Below are positions 24,893 through 33,341 of a DNA stretch of 53,876 nt, piece by piece. Below the pieces are notes generated by a model. The model was not told the DNA's origin. It saw only the letters and a program-made list of their open reading frames with translations, and did not search any database. Position 1 is the stretch's first letter. Each line of letters begins with the position of its first letter. The DNA lies in contig JBCCGI010000058.1 in NCBI GenBank assembly GCA_039029355.1, positions 1 to 53,876 of the forward strand, written 5' to 3'. This DNA is from JBCCGI01 sp039029355. GTDB lineage: Bacteria > Planctomycetota > UBA1135 > GCA-002686595. The position numbers and the translations under genes were made by a program.

Positions 24893-26289
24893 CCGGCGCC
24901 CTCCGCGCTGACGGTGGGCAGCTCGGCCGCGCTCCAGGCCTCGATGCCGCCGGCCAGGTCGCTGACCTCGCCGAAGCCGGCGCGCGCGAGCAGACTGGCG
25001 GCGACCATCGAGCGGTAGCCGCTGGCGCAGTGGATGGCCACGGCGCGGTCCTTGGGCAGCTCGCCGGCGCGCTCCTCGAGCTCGCCCAGCGGGATGTGCA
25101 CCGAGCCTTCGATCGCCAGGTTGGCGCGCTCGCCCGGCTGGCGCACGTCGAGCAGCAGCGGCCCACCCGCGGCCTCGAGCGAGCGCGAGAGCGCGCCGGC
25201 GTCGAAGCGCGGCGTCGAAGCGCGCTGGTCCGCGGGCACCGCGTCGGGGCCGCCCGCGAGGAAGCCGATCACGCCGTCGTAGCCGATCCGGCCCAGCCGC
25301 AGGGCGGTCTCGCGCTCGAAGCCCTCGGGAGCGACGATCACGAGCCTGGCGTCCGCGTCCAGCACGGTGCCGGCCCAGCTCGCGAAGCGGCCCTCGAGGC
25401 CGATGTTCACGGCGCCGGCCAGGTGGCCGGCGGCGAAGGCCTCCGCATCGCGCACGTCGACGACGACCGCGCCGTCCGCGGCGGCGGCGCGCAGCTCCTC
25501 GACGCTCATCGCGCGCAGCCCTTTCAGCGCCGCGTCGAGCGTCGAGCGCTCGGAGCGGTTGAGCTGCGCGTCGAACCCGAAGTAGCGCGGCGCGCGCGGC
25601 TGGTTGGCCGCGACCAGCGCAACGAACTCCTCGCGCCCCATGTCCTGCAGCGCGTAGTTGAAGCGCTTCTGGTCGCCGATGGTCGACACCGTGTCGGTGC
25701 TGAGGTTCTTGCCGCACATCGAGCCCGCCCCGTGCCCGGGGTAGACCAGCGTCTCGTCCGGCAGCGTCATCAGCTTGCCGCGGAGCGAGTCGTACAGCAT
25801 CCCGCCCAGCTCCTCGGCCGTGACGCCGACCGAAGACATCAGGTCGGGACGGCCGACGTCGCCGATGAAGAGCGTGTCGCCCGTGAGCACCGCGTGCGGG
25901 CGCTCGGCGTCCCGAGCGTCGTCGAAGACCAGCAACGAGATCGCCTCGGGCGTATGTCCCGGCGTGGCGAGCGTGCGCAGGCGCACGTTGCCGAGCCGCA
26001 GCTCATCGCCGTCGGCGAGGGGCTCGAAGGCGTACTCGGCCTTGCCCGCGGCGCCGAGGTGGATCGTGGCTCCGGTGCGCTCGCGCAGCTCGACGTGCCC
26101 GGACACGAAGTCCGCGTGGAAGTGCGTGAGCACGACGTGCCGGATGGCGAGCCCGCGCTTCTCGGCCTCGGCCAGGTAGAGGTCAACGTCGCGGCGCGGG
26201 TCGACGATAGCGGCGATACCGCGCTCTTCGTCGCCGACGAGGTAGGAGGCCTGGGACAGGCAACCGAGGTAGTACTGCTCGAGGATCAT
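24883..26289 (-). CDS. MBL-fold hydrolase with two rhodanese domains (persulfide dioxygenase-like)
   Basis: The 468-residue protein combines an ETHE1/glyoxalase-II-type metallo-beta-lactamase domain (residues 1-250) with two rhodanese domains. The metal site shows THFHADFVSGH, TPGHTPEA, LTGDTLFIGDVGRPD and YPGHGAGS, typical of persulfide dioxygenases that oxidise glutathione persulfide to sulfite. The first rhodanese (VVVDVRDAEAFAAGHL...LVIVAPEGFERE) lacks the active cysteine. The second has it in IHCASGYRS. The domain pairing suggests sulfide/persulfide detoxification in the cytoplasm. The ATG has AAGGA upstream. It is the first gene of a four-gene minus-strand run ending with the UGA-containing AhpD-like gene. 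Confidence 0.9.
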   Translation of the reverse strand: MILEQYYLGCLSQASYLVGDEERGIAAIVDPRRDVDLYLAEAEKRGLAIRHVVLTHFHADFVSGHVELRERTGATIHLGAAGKAEYAFEPLADGDELRLGNVRLRTLATPGHTPEAISLLVFDDARDAERPHAVLTGDTLFIGDVGRPDLMSSVGVTAEELGGMLYDSLRGKLMTLPDETLVYPGHGAGSMCGKNLSTDTVSTIGDQKRFNYALQDMGREEFVALVAANQPRAPRYFGFDAQLNRSERSTLDAALKGLRAMSVEELRAAAADGAVVVDVRDAEAFAAGHLAGAVNIGLEGRFASWAGTVLDADARLVIVAPEGFERETALRLGRIGYDGVIGFLAGGPDAVPADQRASTPRFDAGALSRSLEAAGGPLLLDVRQPGERANLAIEGSVHIPLGELEERAGELPKDRAVAIHCASGYRSMVAASLLARAGFGEVSDLAGGIEAWSAAELPTVSAEGAGCG

Positions 26290-26408
26290 CGCGTAGTTCC
26301 TTAGGCCCCCGGTCCCATCCGGGGAAGCCCGAGATGCCCAGCGTAGCCGCCGCTCCGGACAGCGGGTAGCGTTCGTGGTGCCGGGTCGGGCACCATGTGG
26401 CCCCCCAA

Positions 26409-27233
26409 ATGGACTTCCTGCTCGAATGCATCGGGTTCCCCCCGGACTACCAGCTCCAGGACCTGATCGAGACGGTCCGCAGCGAGGGCGAGCCGATCCC
26501 GTGGCGCGGCCCCTCGGGCGAGCATCTGCGCCGCGCCCTGGCCGGCGGCCTGGAGGTGCGCGCCGAGCGCGAGGAGGGCACGGAGCACTGGAGCGTGTGG
26601 CCCTACTTCGCCGTCGACCACCGCCTGCGCCTGGCGACCTTCGAGGCGCGACGGGTACCGGACTCGCCCTTCGACCGCCTTCTGGTCGGCGTGGCGAACC
26701 CGGCGCTGCCGCGAGAGGCCGGCGTGGGCTACGAGGACGAGGCGCCTCCGATGGCCGAGGAGCTCGACGAGCACGAGTTCCTGCTGTCCGCCTACGTCAC
26801 CGACGCGCGGCGCCTGCCCCGCCGGCTGCCGGTCGGGCACGTGCTGGCGCTGAGCGTCGCCGGCTTCGCGATCGACGTGTCGTACGTCGGCCCGAACGAG
26901 GGCGCCCACGAGCCCGGCATCCTGGAGCGGCCGCGCGGGGCGATGTTCCGCCCGCTCGGCGGAGAAGCGGGCCCGGGTGGGTGCATGGAGGTGTCGCTCC
27001 GCGTCCGCAGCCTGCGACACCTGAACAACCCGCTCACCGGGGTGCAGGTCGAGGTGATCGAGGCCGACGCACCCGGGCGCCCGATGTCGCTCTTCCTGAG
27101 CCGCTGGCAACTGGAGGAGCAGGGCCTCCCCGCACCGCGGCCCGGGTGGCGGGTCGAGGGCACGTTCCTCTTCCAGGGACGGATCGCGGGAGGGCTCCCG
27201 CGCCCGAAGCGCCCGGTGCGCAGCTTCGGCTGA
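26409..27233 (+). CDS. Protein of unknown function
   Basis: I do not recognise a family in this 274-residue protein. It is soluble, with no signal peptide or membrane helix. It has a hydrophilic N-terminal half (LLECIGFPPDYQLQDLIETVRSEG, WPYFAVDHRLRLATFEARRVPDSPFDRL) and a C-terminal half with alternating strands (GHVLALSVAGFAIDVSYVG, VSLRVRSLRHLNNPLTGVQVEVIEADAPG, WRVEGTFLFQGRI). Codon use is like its neighbours. The ATG at 26409 is used; a GTG 12 nt upstream is in frame. It is divergent from the MBL-rhodanese gene and converges on phoU, with only 6 nt between stops. The 119-bp divergent gap contains small GC hairpins but no clear promoter. Confidence 0.65.
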   Translation: MDFLLECIGFPPDYQLQDLIETVRSEGEPIPWRGPSGEHLRRALAGGLEVRAEREEGTEHWSVWPYFAVDHRLRLATFEARRVPDSPFDRLLVGVANPALPREAGVGYEDEAPPMAEELDEHEFLLSAYVTDARRLPRRLPVGHVLALSVAGFAIDVSYVGPNEGAHEPGILERPRGAMFRPLGGEAGPGGCMEVSLRVRSLRHLNNPLTGVQVEVIEADAPGRPMSLFLSRWQLEEQGLPAPRPGWRVEGTFLFQGRIAGGLPRPKRPVRSFG

Positions 27234-27239
27234 GCCCGG

Positions 27240-27935
27240 CTAGTCCGAGACGCGCCGCAGCCCGCCGTCGGAGCGATCCTCGGCGCCGCGGTGGCGGATG
27301 ATCGCGCCCTCGACCATGTAGACCACGTCCTCGCCGATGTTCGTGGCGTGGTCGGCGATGCGCTCCAGGTTCTTGGAGACCGAGATCAGCTCCATCGCCT
27401 GATCGACCTGGTCGGTCTCCTCGTGCATCACGACCAGGAGCTTCTCGATCATCTCGCGGTTGAGCCGGTCGACCAGGTCGTCGCGGTCGCAGATCTCGCG
27501 CGCGGCGTCGGCGTCCGAGCGCACGAAGGCGTCGAGGGCGTCGCGCAGCATGTCGGCGGTCAGCTCCATCATGTCCTTCAGCCGCGAGGAGATCGGCAGC
27601 AGCCGCATCGAGTTCAACGACCGCGCCCGCTCGGCGATGTTGCAGGCCAGGTCGCCAACGCGCTCGAGGTCGTTGTTGATCTTGAGGCAGGCGGTGACGA
27701 AGCGCAGGTCGGTCGCGACCGGCTGGTGCAGCGCCAGGATCTTGAGGCACTCCTCCTCGAGCTCGACCTCGCGCCGGTCGATCTCGCGGTCGCCTTCGAT
27801 CACGGCCTTGGCGAGGTCGCCCCGTCGGGAGAGCAGGGCTTCGAGCGAGCGGCGGACGGCTTGCTCGACCTGGGCGGCGAGGTAGAGCAGGTTGCGCTCT
27901 AGGGACTCGAGGTCCTTCCTAAGGTGGGTAGTCAT
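27240..27935 (-). CDS. phoU: Phosphate-uptake regulator PhoU
   Basis: PhoU is the peripheral protein that links the Pst transporter to PhoR and represses the Pho regulon when phosphate is plentiful. The 231-residue protein has the two related three-helix repeats of the family. Each carries the metal-binding E/DxxxD-type motif: LKINNDLERVGDLACNIAER in the first and SVSKNLERIADHATNIGEDVVYMVEG in the second. It is the last gene of the phosphate cluster, 4 nt after pstB, and is translated with it. It converges on the unknown gene to its left. Confidence 0.96.
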   Translation of the reverse strand: MTTHLRKDLESLERNLLYLAAQVEQAVRRSLEALLSRRGDLAKAVIEGDREIDRREVELEEECLKILALHQPVATDLRFVTACLKINNDLERVGDLACNIAERARSLNSMRLLPISSRLKDMMELTADMLRDALDAFVRSDADAAREICDRDDLVDRLNREMIEKLLVVMHEETDQVDQAMELISVSKNLERIADHATNIGEDVVYMVEGAIIRHRGAEDRSDGGLRRVSD

Positions 27936-27939
27936 CGCG

Positions 27940-28887
27940 CTATCCGAAGCGGCCGGTAACGTAGTCTTCAGTCTCCTTCAGCTTCGGCTGAAGGAACAGT
28001 TGATCGGTGGGCCCGAACTCGACCAGGCGGCCGAGGTACATGAACGCGGTGTAGTCGCTGGTGCGCGACGCCTGCTGCATGTTGTGCGTCACGATCAGGA
28101 TCGAGTAGGAGCCCTTGAGCTCGTCCATCAGCTCCTCGATCTTACCGGTCGCGATCGGGTCGAGCGCCGAACAGGGCTCGTCGAGCAGCAGGACCTCGGG
28201 CTCGGCCGCGATCGCCCGCGCGATGCACAGGCGCTGCTGCTGGCCTCCCGAGAGCGCGAGCGCCGACGAGCTCAGGCGGTCCTTGACCTCGTCCCAGAGG
28301 CCGGCGCCCTGCAGGCTGCGCTCGCAGACCTCGGCCAGCACGGTCTTGTCGCGCTCGCCGTCGATCCGCAGCGGGTAGACCACGTTCTCGAAGATGCTCA
28401 TCGGGAACGGGTTGGGCTTCTGGAAGACCATCCCGATGCGCTTGCGCAGCTCGATGACGTCGACGCCGACGCCGTAGATCGGGTCGCCGTTGAGGAGCAT
28501 GTTGCCCTCGATCCGCGCCGACTCGATCAGATCGTTCATGCGGTTGACGCAGCGCAGCAGCGTGGACTTGCCGCAGCCCGAAGGACCGATCAACGAAGTG
28601 ACCTTCCCCTGCGGGCACGACATGCTGATCGCGTGCAGCGCCTGGGCCTCGCCGTACCACAGCGAGAGGTCCTGGATGTCGACCACGTTCTCTTCGTGGG
28701 CGACCTGGTCGTGGTAGAGGGTCTCGAAGGGCTCGCCCGCGCGGATCGCTTCGAACAGCCCGCCGGGCCGCGTCGAGCTCTCGACCAGCCCGCTGAGGAT
28801 GGGAGGCGTCGCCCGCGGCGGCTCGCCTGCTGCTGCGCCAGCGGCGGCCGGCGTGGTCGGCTGAGGTTGTGCGGTTTTCTCGGTCAT
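27940..28887 (-). CDS. pstB: Phosphate ABC transporter ATP-binding protein PstB
   Basis: PstB is the ATPase of the high-affinity phosphate importer. Walker A is GPSGCGKST, the signature is LSGGQQQR, and Walker B with the acidic base is LLLDEPCSALDP; the H-loop is in LIVTHNMQQ. The 315-residue protein is longer than the usual 250-280 because of an N-terminal A/P-rich extension of about 60 residues before VDIQDLSLWYG. Two starts are possible: ATG at 28902, overlapping the pstA TAA as TAATG, or ATG at 28887. The second has GAGGG at optimal spacing and is used here. Confidence 0.95.
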   Translation of the reverse strand: MTEKTAQPQPTTPAAAGAAAGEPPRATPPILSGLVESSTRPGGLFEAIRAGEPFETLYHDQVAHEENVVDIQDLSLWYGEAQALHAISMSCPQGKVTSLIGPSGCGKSTLLRCVNRMNDLIESARIEGNMLLNGDPIYGVGVDVIELRKRIGMVFQKPNPFPMSIFENVVYPLRIDGERDKTVLAEVCERSLQGAGLWDEVKDRLSSSALALSGGQQQRLCIARAIAAEPEVLLLDEPCSALDPIATGKIEELMDELKGSYSILIVTHNMQQASRTSDYTAFMYLGRLVEFGPTDQLFLQPKLKETEDYVTGRFG

Positions 28888-28901
28888 GGCCAGCCCTCGC
28901 A

Positions 28902-30656
28902 TTAGATGGCCGCTCCCTGGAAGCGCCGGCGCAGCCGGGCCCGAATCCAGATCGCCAGGAGGTTGAGGACGACGATCAGAGTGATCAGGAGCAGCGTGGT
29001 CGTGAAGACCATCGGCTTGGCCGCCTCGCTGTTCTGGCTCTGGAAGCCGACGTCGTAGATATGGAAGCCCAGGTGCATGAAGCTACGCTGCGCGTGGATA
29101 TACGGGAACACCCCGTCCACGGCCAGCTCGGGAGCGTGCTTGACGACGCCAACCAGCATCAGCGGCGCCACCTCACCCGCCCCGCGCGCGATCGCGAGAA
29201 TCATCCCCGTCATGATGCCCGGCGCGGCACGCGGCAGGACGATTTTCTTGATCGTCTGCCATTTGGTCGCCCCGCAGGCGTAGGAGCCCTCGCGCATCGA
29301 CGCAGGGACGGCCGAGAGGGCCTCCTCGGTGGCGACGATGACGACCGGCAGCGTCAGCAGCGCCAGGGTCAGCGAGGCCCACATCAGGCCGCCGGTGCCG
29401 AAGGTCGGGTCCGGCAGCTTCGACGCGAAGAAGACGTGGTCGATGCGGTCGCCGATGATGTAGCAAAAGAAGCCGAGGCCGAAAACGCCGAAGACGATGC
29501 TCGGCACGCCGGCGAGGTTGTTGACCGCGATCCGCACCGCGCTCACCACCAGCCCCTGCTTGGCGTACTCGCGCAGGTAGAGCGCGGCGAGCACGCCGAA
29601 GGGCACGACGATGATCGACATGATCATCGTCATCGCCACGGTGCCGAAGATCGCGGGCAGGACACCGCCTTCGCTGTTCGACTCCCGCGGACGCTCGCTC
29701 AGGAACTCCCACCACCGCGACAGGTAGACGCCGACCTTCTCGAAGAAGCCGAGCTGGTTGGCGGGGTAGGCGCGCACGATGTCGGCCACGACGAGCGGGG
29801 CCTCGTCGCCCGAGGAGGTCGTAAGGACCAGCTCGTAGCGCTTGTTCTCGTCCATGAGCTCGTTGCGCTTGCGCGACAGCTCCTCGAACTCGGAGGCGAC
29901 CTCACCCTCGACCTCTAGATAGCGCTCGTTCTCGGTCCGCCAGGCGTCGGAGTCGACGCCGTGCTCGAGCTCGACGTCGCGCAGGCGTAGACGCGCGTTC
30001 TCGCCGCGGCGGTTGACCGCGCCGATCTCGTGCACGTCGATCGACAGGCGCTCTTCGTAGCGGTCGCGCGAGACGTCGTGGTACTCCTGGAACTTGGCCC
30101 AGGCGTCCTCGGGCGTGCTCGCGACATCCTCGCCATCGATGCGGAACGCGGTCGGATAGCCGTAGAAGCGCCCCCAGGTCATGCGCTCGACGACCACGCC
30201 CCACTCGGGCGCCGTCTCGCCGTCGACCTCGAAGTCGCTGACCCACTCGAAGTGCTTGCCGGAGAGCTCGAAGTTGCCCGTGCGGAGCAGGCGGCGCTCC
30301 GCCGTGCCGCCGCGCTCTTCGACCAGCGCCGTTCGCTGATCGCGCACGGCGTCGGGGAGGCGCGAGAGCACGTCGGCCGAGGGCTCGAAGGACTCCGCGC
30401 CCGTGACCTCGCCCAGCAGCCGGCGGCCGTCGACGGTGTTGAGCTCGGTGAGCGGCGCCGGCCAGAAGGTCCCGACGCCGAACCAGATCACGGTGCCGAG
30501 GAGGCCCGCGATCATCACCAGCGACACCACCAGCGTGCCGCCGGTCAGCCAGACCATCGGCTCGCCGTTCGCGAGCAGCGACGTGCGCCGCCGCAGCGGC
30601 CTGCGGACCGGGTCGGCCCCGGAGCTCTGCTTGGTCCTCGGTGCCGCGATGGTCAT
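28902..30656 (-). CDS. pstA: Phosphate ABC transporter permease PstA, long form
   Basis: The 584-residue permease has one N-terminal helix (VVSLVMIAGLLGTVIWFGVG) and then an insertion of about 230 residues, probably periplasmic and rich in charged helices (EERGGTAERRLLRTG, ASEFEELSRKRNELMDENKRYEL). The canonical PstA permease follows (VLPAIFGTVAMTMIMSIIVVPFG to the end), with the EAA-loop equivalent EALSAVPASMREGSYACGATKWQTIKKIVLPRAAPGI. Classical PstA is about 280-300 residues; long forms with an extra N-terminal domain are known in some proteobacteria. It overlaps pstC by 4 nt at its start and touches pstB at its end. Confidence 0.94.
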   Translation of the reverse strand: MTIAAPRTKQSSGADPVRRPLRRRTSLLANGEPMVWLTGGTLVVSLVMIAGLLGTVIWFGVGTFWPAPLTELNTVDGRRLLGEVTGAESFEPSADVLSRLPDAVRDQRTALVEERGGTAERRLLRTGNFELSGKHFEWVSDFEVDGETAPEWGVVVERMTWGRFYGYPTAFRIDGEDVASTPEDAWAKFQEYHDVSRDRYEERLSIDVHEIGAVNRRGENARLRLRDVELEHGVDSDAWRTENERYLEVEGEVASEFEELSRKRNELMDENKRYELVLTTSSGDEAPLVVADIVRAYPANQLGFFEKVGVYLSRWWEFLSERPRESNSEGGVLPAIFGTVAMTMIMSIIVVPFGVLAALYLREYAKQGLVVSAVRIAVNNLAGVPSIVFGVFGLGFFCYIIGDRIDHVFFASKLPDPTFGTGGLMWASLTLALLTLPVVIVATEEALSAVPASMREGSYACGATKWQTIKKIVLPRAAPGIMTGMILAIARGAGEVAPLMLVGVVKHAPELAVDGVFPYIHAQRSFMHLGFHIYDVGFQSQNSEAAKPMVFTTTLLLITLIVVLNLLAIWIRARLRRRFQGAAI

Positions 30657-33250
30657 AGGTTGTGGAACCTCCTGCGGAAGCGCTGCCGAATCAGCTCCGC
30701 CAGGGTGTTGAGGACGAAGGTCATCGCGAACAGCACCAGCGCTGCGAGGAACAGCGTGCGGTAGTGCGTGCTGCCCTGCACGGCCTCCGGGAGCTCGACC
30801 GCGATGTTCGCGGACAGCGTGCGGAAGCCGTTGAAGATGTTGAGATCCATCACGGGCGTGTTGCCGGTGGCCATGAGGACGATCATCGTCTCCCCCACCG
30901 CGCGGCCGAGGCCGATCATGAGCGCGGAGAAGAGCCCGCTCATCGCCGTCGGCACGACCACGCGCATGGCGGTCTGCCACTGGGTGGCGCCCGCGCCGAG
31001 CGAGGCTAGGCGCAGGTGCTCGGGCACGCTGGAGAGGGCGTCCTCGGCCAGCGTGTAGATGATCGGGATGATCGCGAAGCCCATCACAAAGCCGACGACC
31101 AGGGCGTTGCGCTGCACGTAGGTGCCGAGCACGCCGAAGAGGTCGGCACGCGGGTCGAGCCCGACCGAGCTGAGCCCAGCTCCGACCAGCACCGCCAGCG
31201 CCACCGTGGCCACGATCGAGAGCAGGAACTTGATGAAGCTCGCCTGGGCGCAGGCGGTGTGCCCCCAGCCCGCGGTCTTGAGCCGGAACCAGGGCGCGAC
31301 AAAGGTGCCCGAGAAGAGCGCGACCGCCAGCGCGGCCAGCGGCAGCGTCAGCAGCACCCAGCCGCCGAGGGCCGAGCCGTCTTCCCCGTCGAGCCACAGC
31401 TCGAGGTTGCCGCCGAAGAGCAGCCGCTCGACGAACGGCCCGACCAGCCAGGCGGCGAAGACCGACACCGCGATCGCCGCCGCGATCGCGATCAGGCGCG
31501 GCAGGCCCTCCATGCGCAGCGTGATCCGGCGCGGGACCATCTGCCACACGTAGGCTCCGAGCAGCAGGCACAGCGGCAGCGTGAGGGCGATCGCCAGCGT
31601 CGCGGGCAGGAAGCGCTGCACGTAGGGCGCGATGACGAGCGCCGCGAGGAAGCCGAGCACCACGCTGGGCAGGCTCGCCATGATCTCGATGGTCGACTTG
31701 ACCGGCGTCCGGTAGCGCCGGCTCATGAACTCGCTGGTGTAGATCGCGGCGAGCAGCGCGATTGGCGCCCCGAAGAGCATCGAGTAGAAGGTCGCCTTCA
31801 GCGTCCCGAAGACCAGCGGCATCAGGCCGAGCTTGGGCTCGAAGTCGTCCGTGCCGCTCGAGGACTGCCACACGTGCTGCGGCTCGGGGTAGCCCTCGTA
31901 CCAGACGGCGCCGAAGAGCGCGTGCAGGCTCGACTCGGTGTGCCTCGGGTCGAGCTCGAAGCGGTGCAGCCGGCCGCCCGCCAGCGCCGCCAGACCGTCT
32001 TCCTTGGGGCAGAAGTTCAGGACGTCGAGCGAGGGCTCGCCTTCGAGGCTCACGCTCGCGAGCTGCTTGCCCACCGTCGCCTGGAACAGCCGCAGCGAGC
32101 CGTCGGAATAGCCGGCGGCCAGCATGCGGCTGCGCGACGACGGGGAGATCGAGCGCACCACGGCACCCTTCGGCCCGCCGAGCTCGCGCGCCAGGACGAG
32201 CTCGGATCCGTCGACGGTTTGGACGCCGTCGGGCTTGGTCGTGAACCAGACACCGATCGTCCCGAGCGAGTCGCCTACGAGCAGCGTCGTGCGTCCCAGG
32301 AGGAACGACAGCGCGGTGATGCGCTCGCCGGGCGTCGGCACGAAGTCGATCACCTCGGCGACGGACGAGGCCTCGCGGTCACGCGCGTCGATTCGGATCG
32401 CGTCGCCCTCCTCCCAGGCGAGCACGACCTGATCTCCGAGCCCCGCCACGAGGAGGTACGACGGCGGGTCGGGGCGCGGGGCCTCGTAGGGCAGCTCCGA
32501 CTTGACGGCGCTGTAGAACACCTCGTCGGTGATCATGTGCCGACGCTCGCTGAGGTCGACGACGAACAGCGCGCCGCCCTCCGTCAGCGCGCCGACGACG
32601 GCCTGACTGCCCGACAGGGCGAGGTCGACGCGCGCGAGCGGCTCGGCGCAGACGTCGACCGGCTCCTTGACCTCGAAGGCGAGGAACAGCTGCCGCAGCT
32701 GCCCCTCGGGCGTCCGCTGCACGATGCCCTGGCCCAGCGTCGCGAGCTCTCCGTCCCCCAGCGTCCGCAGCTCGGGCGCGACCTCTGAGTCGTCCAGAAA
32801 GCGCGGCACGAACGAGAAGGTGACGACGCGCGCGGACCCGTCCGCGAAGCCGAACACCGCGCAGCTCCCGTCGACCGCCCAGCTTTGACAGGTGGGAGTC
32901 TCTTCGCCGAAGAGCGAGTCGACACGAAGCAGCTCGCCCGTATCCAACCGGCGGAGCTCCAGCGTGCCGGCCTCGTCGACCGTCATCGCGAGCACGCGGT
33001 ACTCATCAACCGAGAAGCGCTCGATCGCCGGCCGCGCGGTGGTGACGTCGACGACCCCCGACGCCTCCACGGACGAGCCGGAGAAGAGCGGGATCACCAC
33101 CGCCACCAGGAACACCAGCATCAAGACGACCGAGAGGATCGTCCCGATGCCGCCGGTGGTGATGACCGCCTTGGATACGACCTCGCCGACGCGCACCGAG
33201 AGCCGCGTCGTGCGTTTGCGTTGCCTGCCGGAGAAGGCTTCGTTGCTCAA
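30653..33250 (-). CDS. pstC: Phosphate ABC transporter permease PstC with large periplasmic beta-propeller-like insertion
   Basis: The 865-residue protein is almost three times the length of a classical PstC. After the first helix (about residues 34-57, GTILSVVLMLVFLVAVVIPLF) comes a domain of about 400 residues with WD40-like blades: LAMTVDEAGTLELRRLDTGEL, FGFADGSARVVTF, GDSLGTIGVWF, AAGYSDGSLRLFQATVGKQL. From about residue 480 the normal permease resumes (LVFGTLKATFYSMLFGAPIALLAAIY). It ends with the coupling loop EDALSSVPEHLRLASLGAGATQWQTAMRVVVPTAMSG. Additional helices (about residues 560-690) lie inside the permease. It lies between pstS and pstA. The propeller may gate or receive phosphate from PstS; this is inference. 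Confidence 0.93.
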   Translation of the reverse strand: MSNEAFSGRQRKRTTRLSVRVGEVVSKAVITTGGIGTILSVVLMLVFLVAVVIPLFSGSSVEASGVVDVTTARPAIERFSVDEYRVLAMTVDEAGTLELRRLDTGELLRVDSLFGEETPTCQSWAVDGSCAVFGFADGSARVVTFSFVPRFLDDSEVAPELRTLGDGELATLGQGIVQRTPEGQLRQLFLAFEVKEPVDVCAEPLARVDLALSGSQAVVGALTEGGALFVVDLSERRHMITDEVFYSAVKSELPYEAPRPDPPSYLLVAGLGDQVVLAWEEGDAIRIDARDREASSVAEVIDFVPTPGERITALSFLLGRTTLLVGDSLGTIGVWFTTKPDGVQTVDGSELVLARELGGPKGAVVRSISPSSRSRMLAAGYSDGSLRLFQATVGKQLASVSLEGEPSLDVLNFCPKEDGLAALAGGRLHRFELDPRHTESSLHALFGAVWYEGYPEPQHVWQSSSGTDDFEPKLGLMPLVFGTLKATFYSMLFGAPIALLAAIYTSEFMSRRYRTPVKSTIEIMASLPSVVLGFLAALVIAPYVQRFLPATLAIALTLPLCLLLGAYVWQMVPRRITLRMEGLPRLIAIAAAIAVSVFAAWLVGPFVERLLFGGNLELWLDGEDGSALGGWVLLTLPLAALAVALFSGTFVAPWFRLKTAGWGHTACAQASFIKFLLSIVATVALAVLVGAGLSSVGLDPRADLFGVLGTYVQRNALVVGFVMGFAIIPIIYTLAEDALSSVPEHLRLASLGAGATQWQTAMRVVVPTAMSGLFSALMIGLGRAVGETMIVLMATGNTPVMDLNIFNGFRTLSANIAVELPEAVQGSTHYRTLFLAALVLFAMTFVLNTLAELIRQRFRRRFHNL

Positions 33251-33275
33251 GGGGAACCTGTGTTCAGCGTGAAAC

Positions 33276-33312
33276 GGCGGAAGCCAATCCCGCGAGGGGC
33301 CCGGCCTCCGCC
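33276..33312 (-). terminator. Intercistronic hairpin between pstS and pstC
   Basis: GGCGGAAGCC and GGCCTCCGCC pair with one mismatch around a 17-nt loop in the 91-nt gap between the two genes. No T run follows. This would suit partial termination or protection of the upstream mRNA, so that the binding protein is made in excess over the membrane components. Confidence 0.45.
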
Positions 33313-33341
33313 CGAGTCATGGGCTGCGGCGAAGGTCGCTA

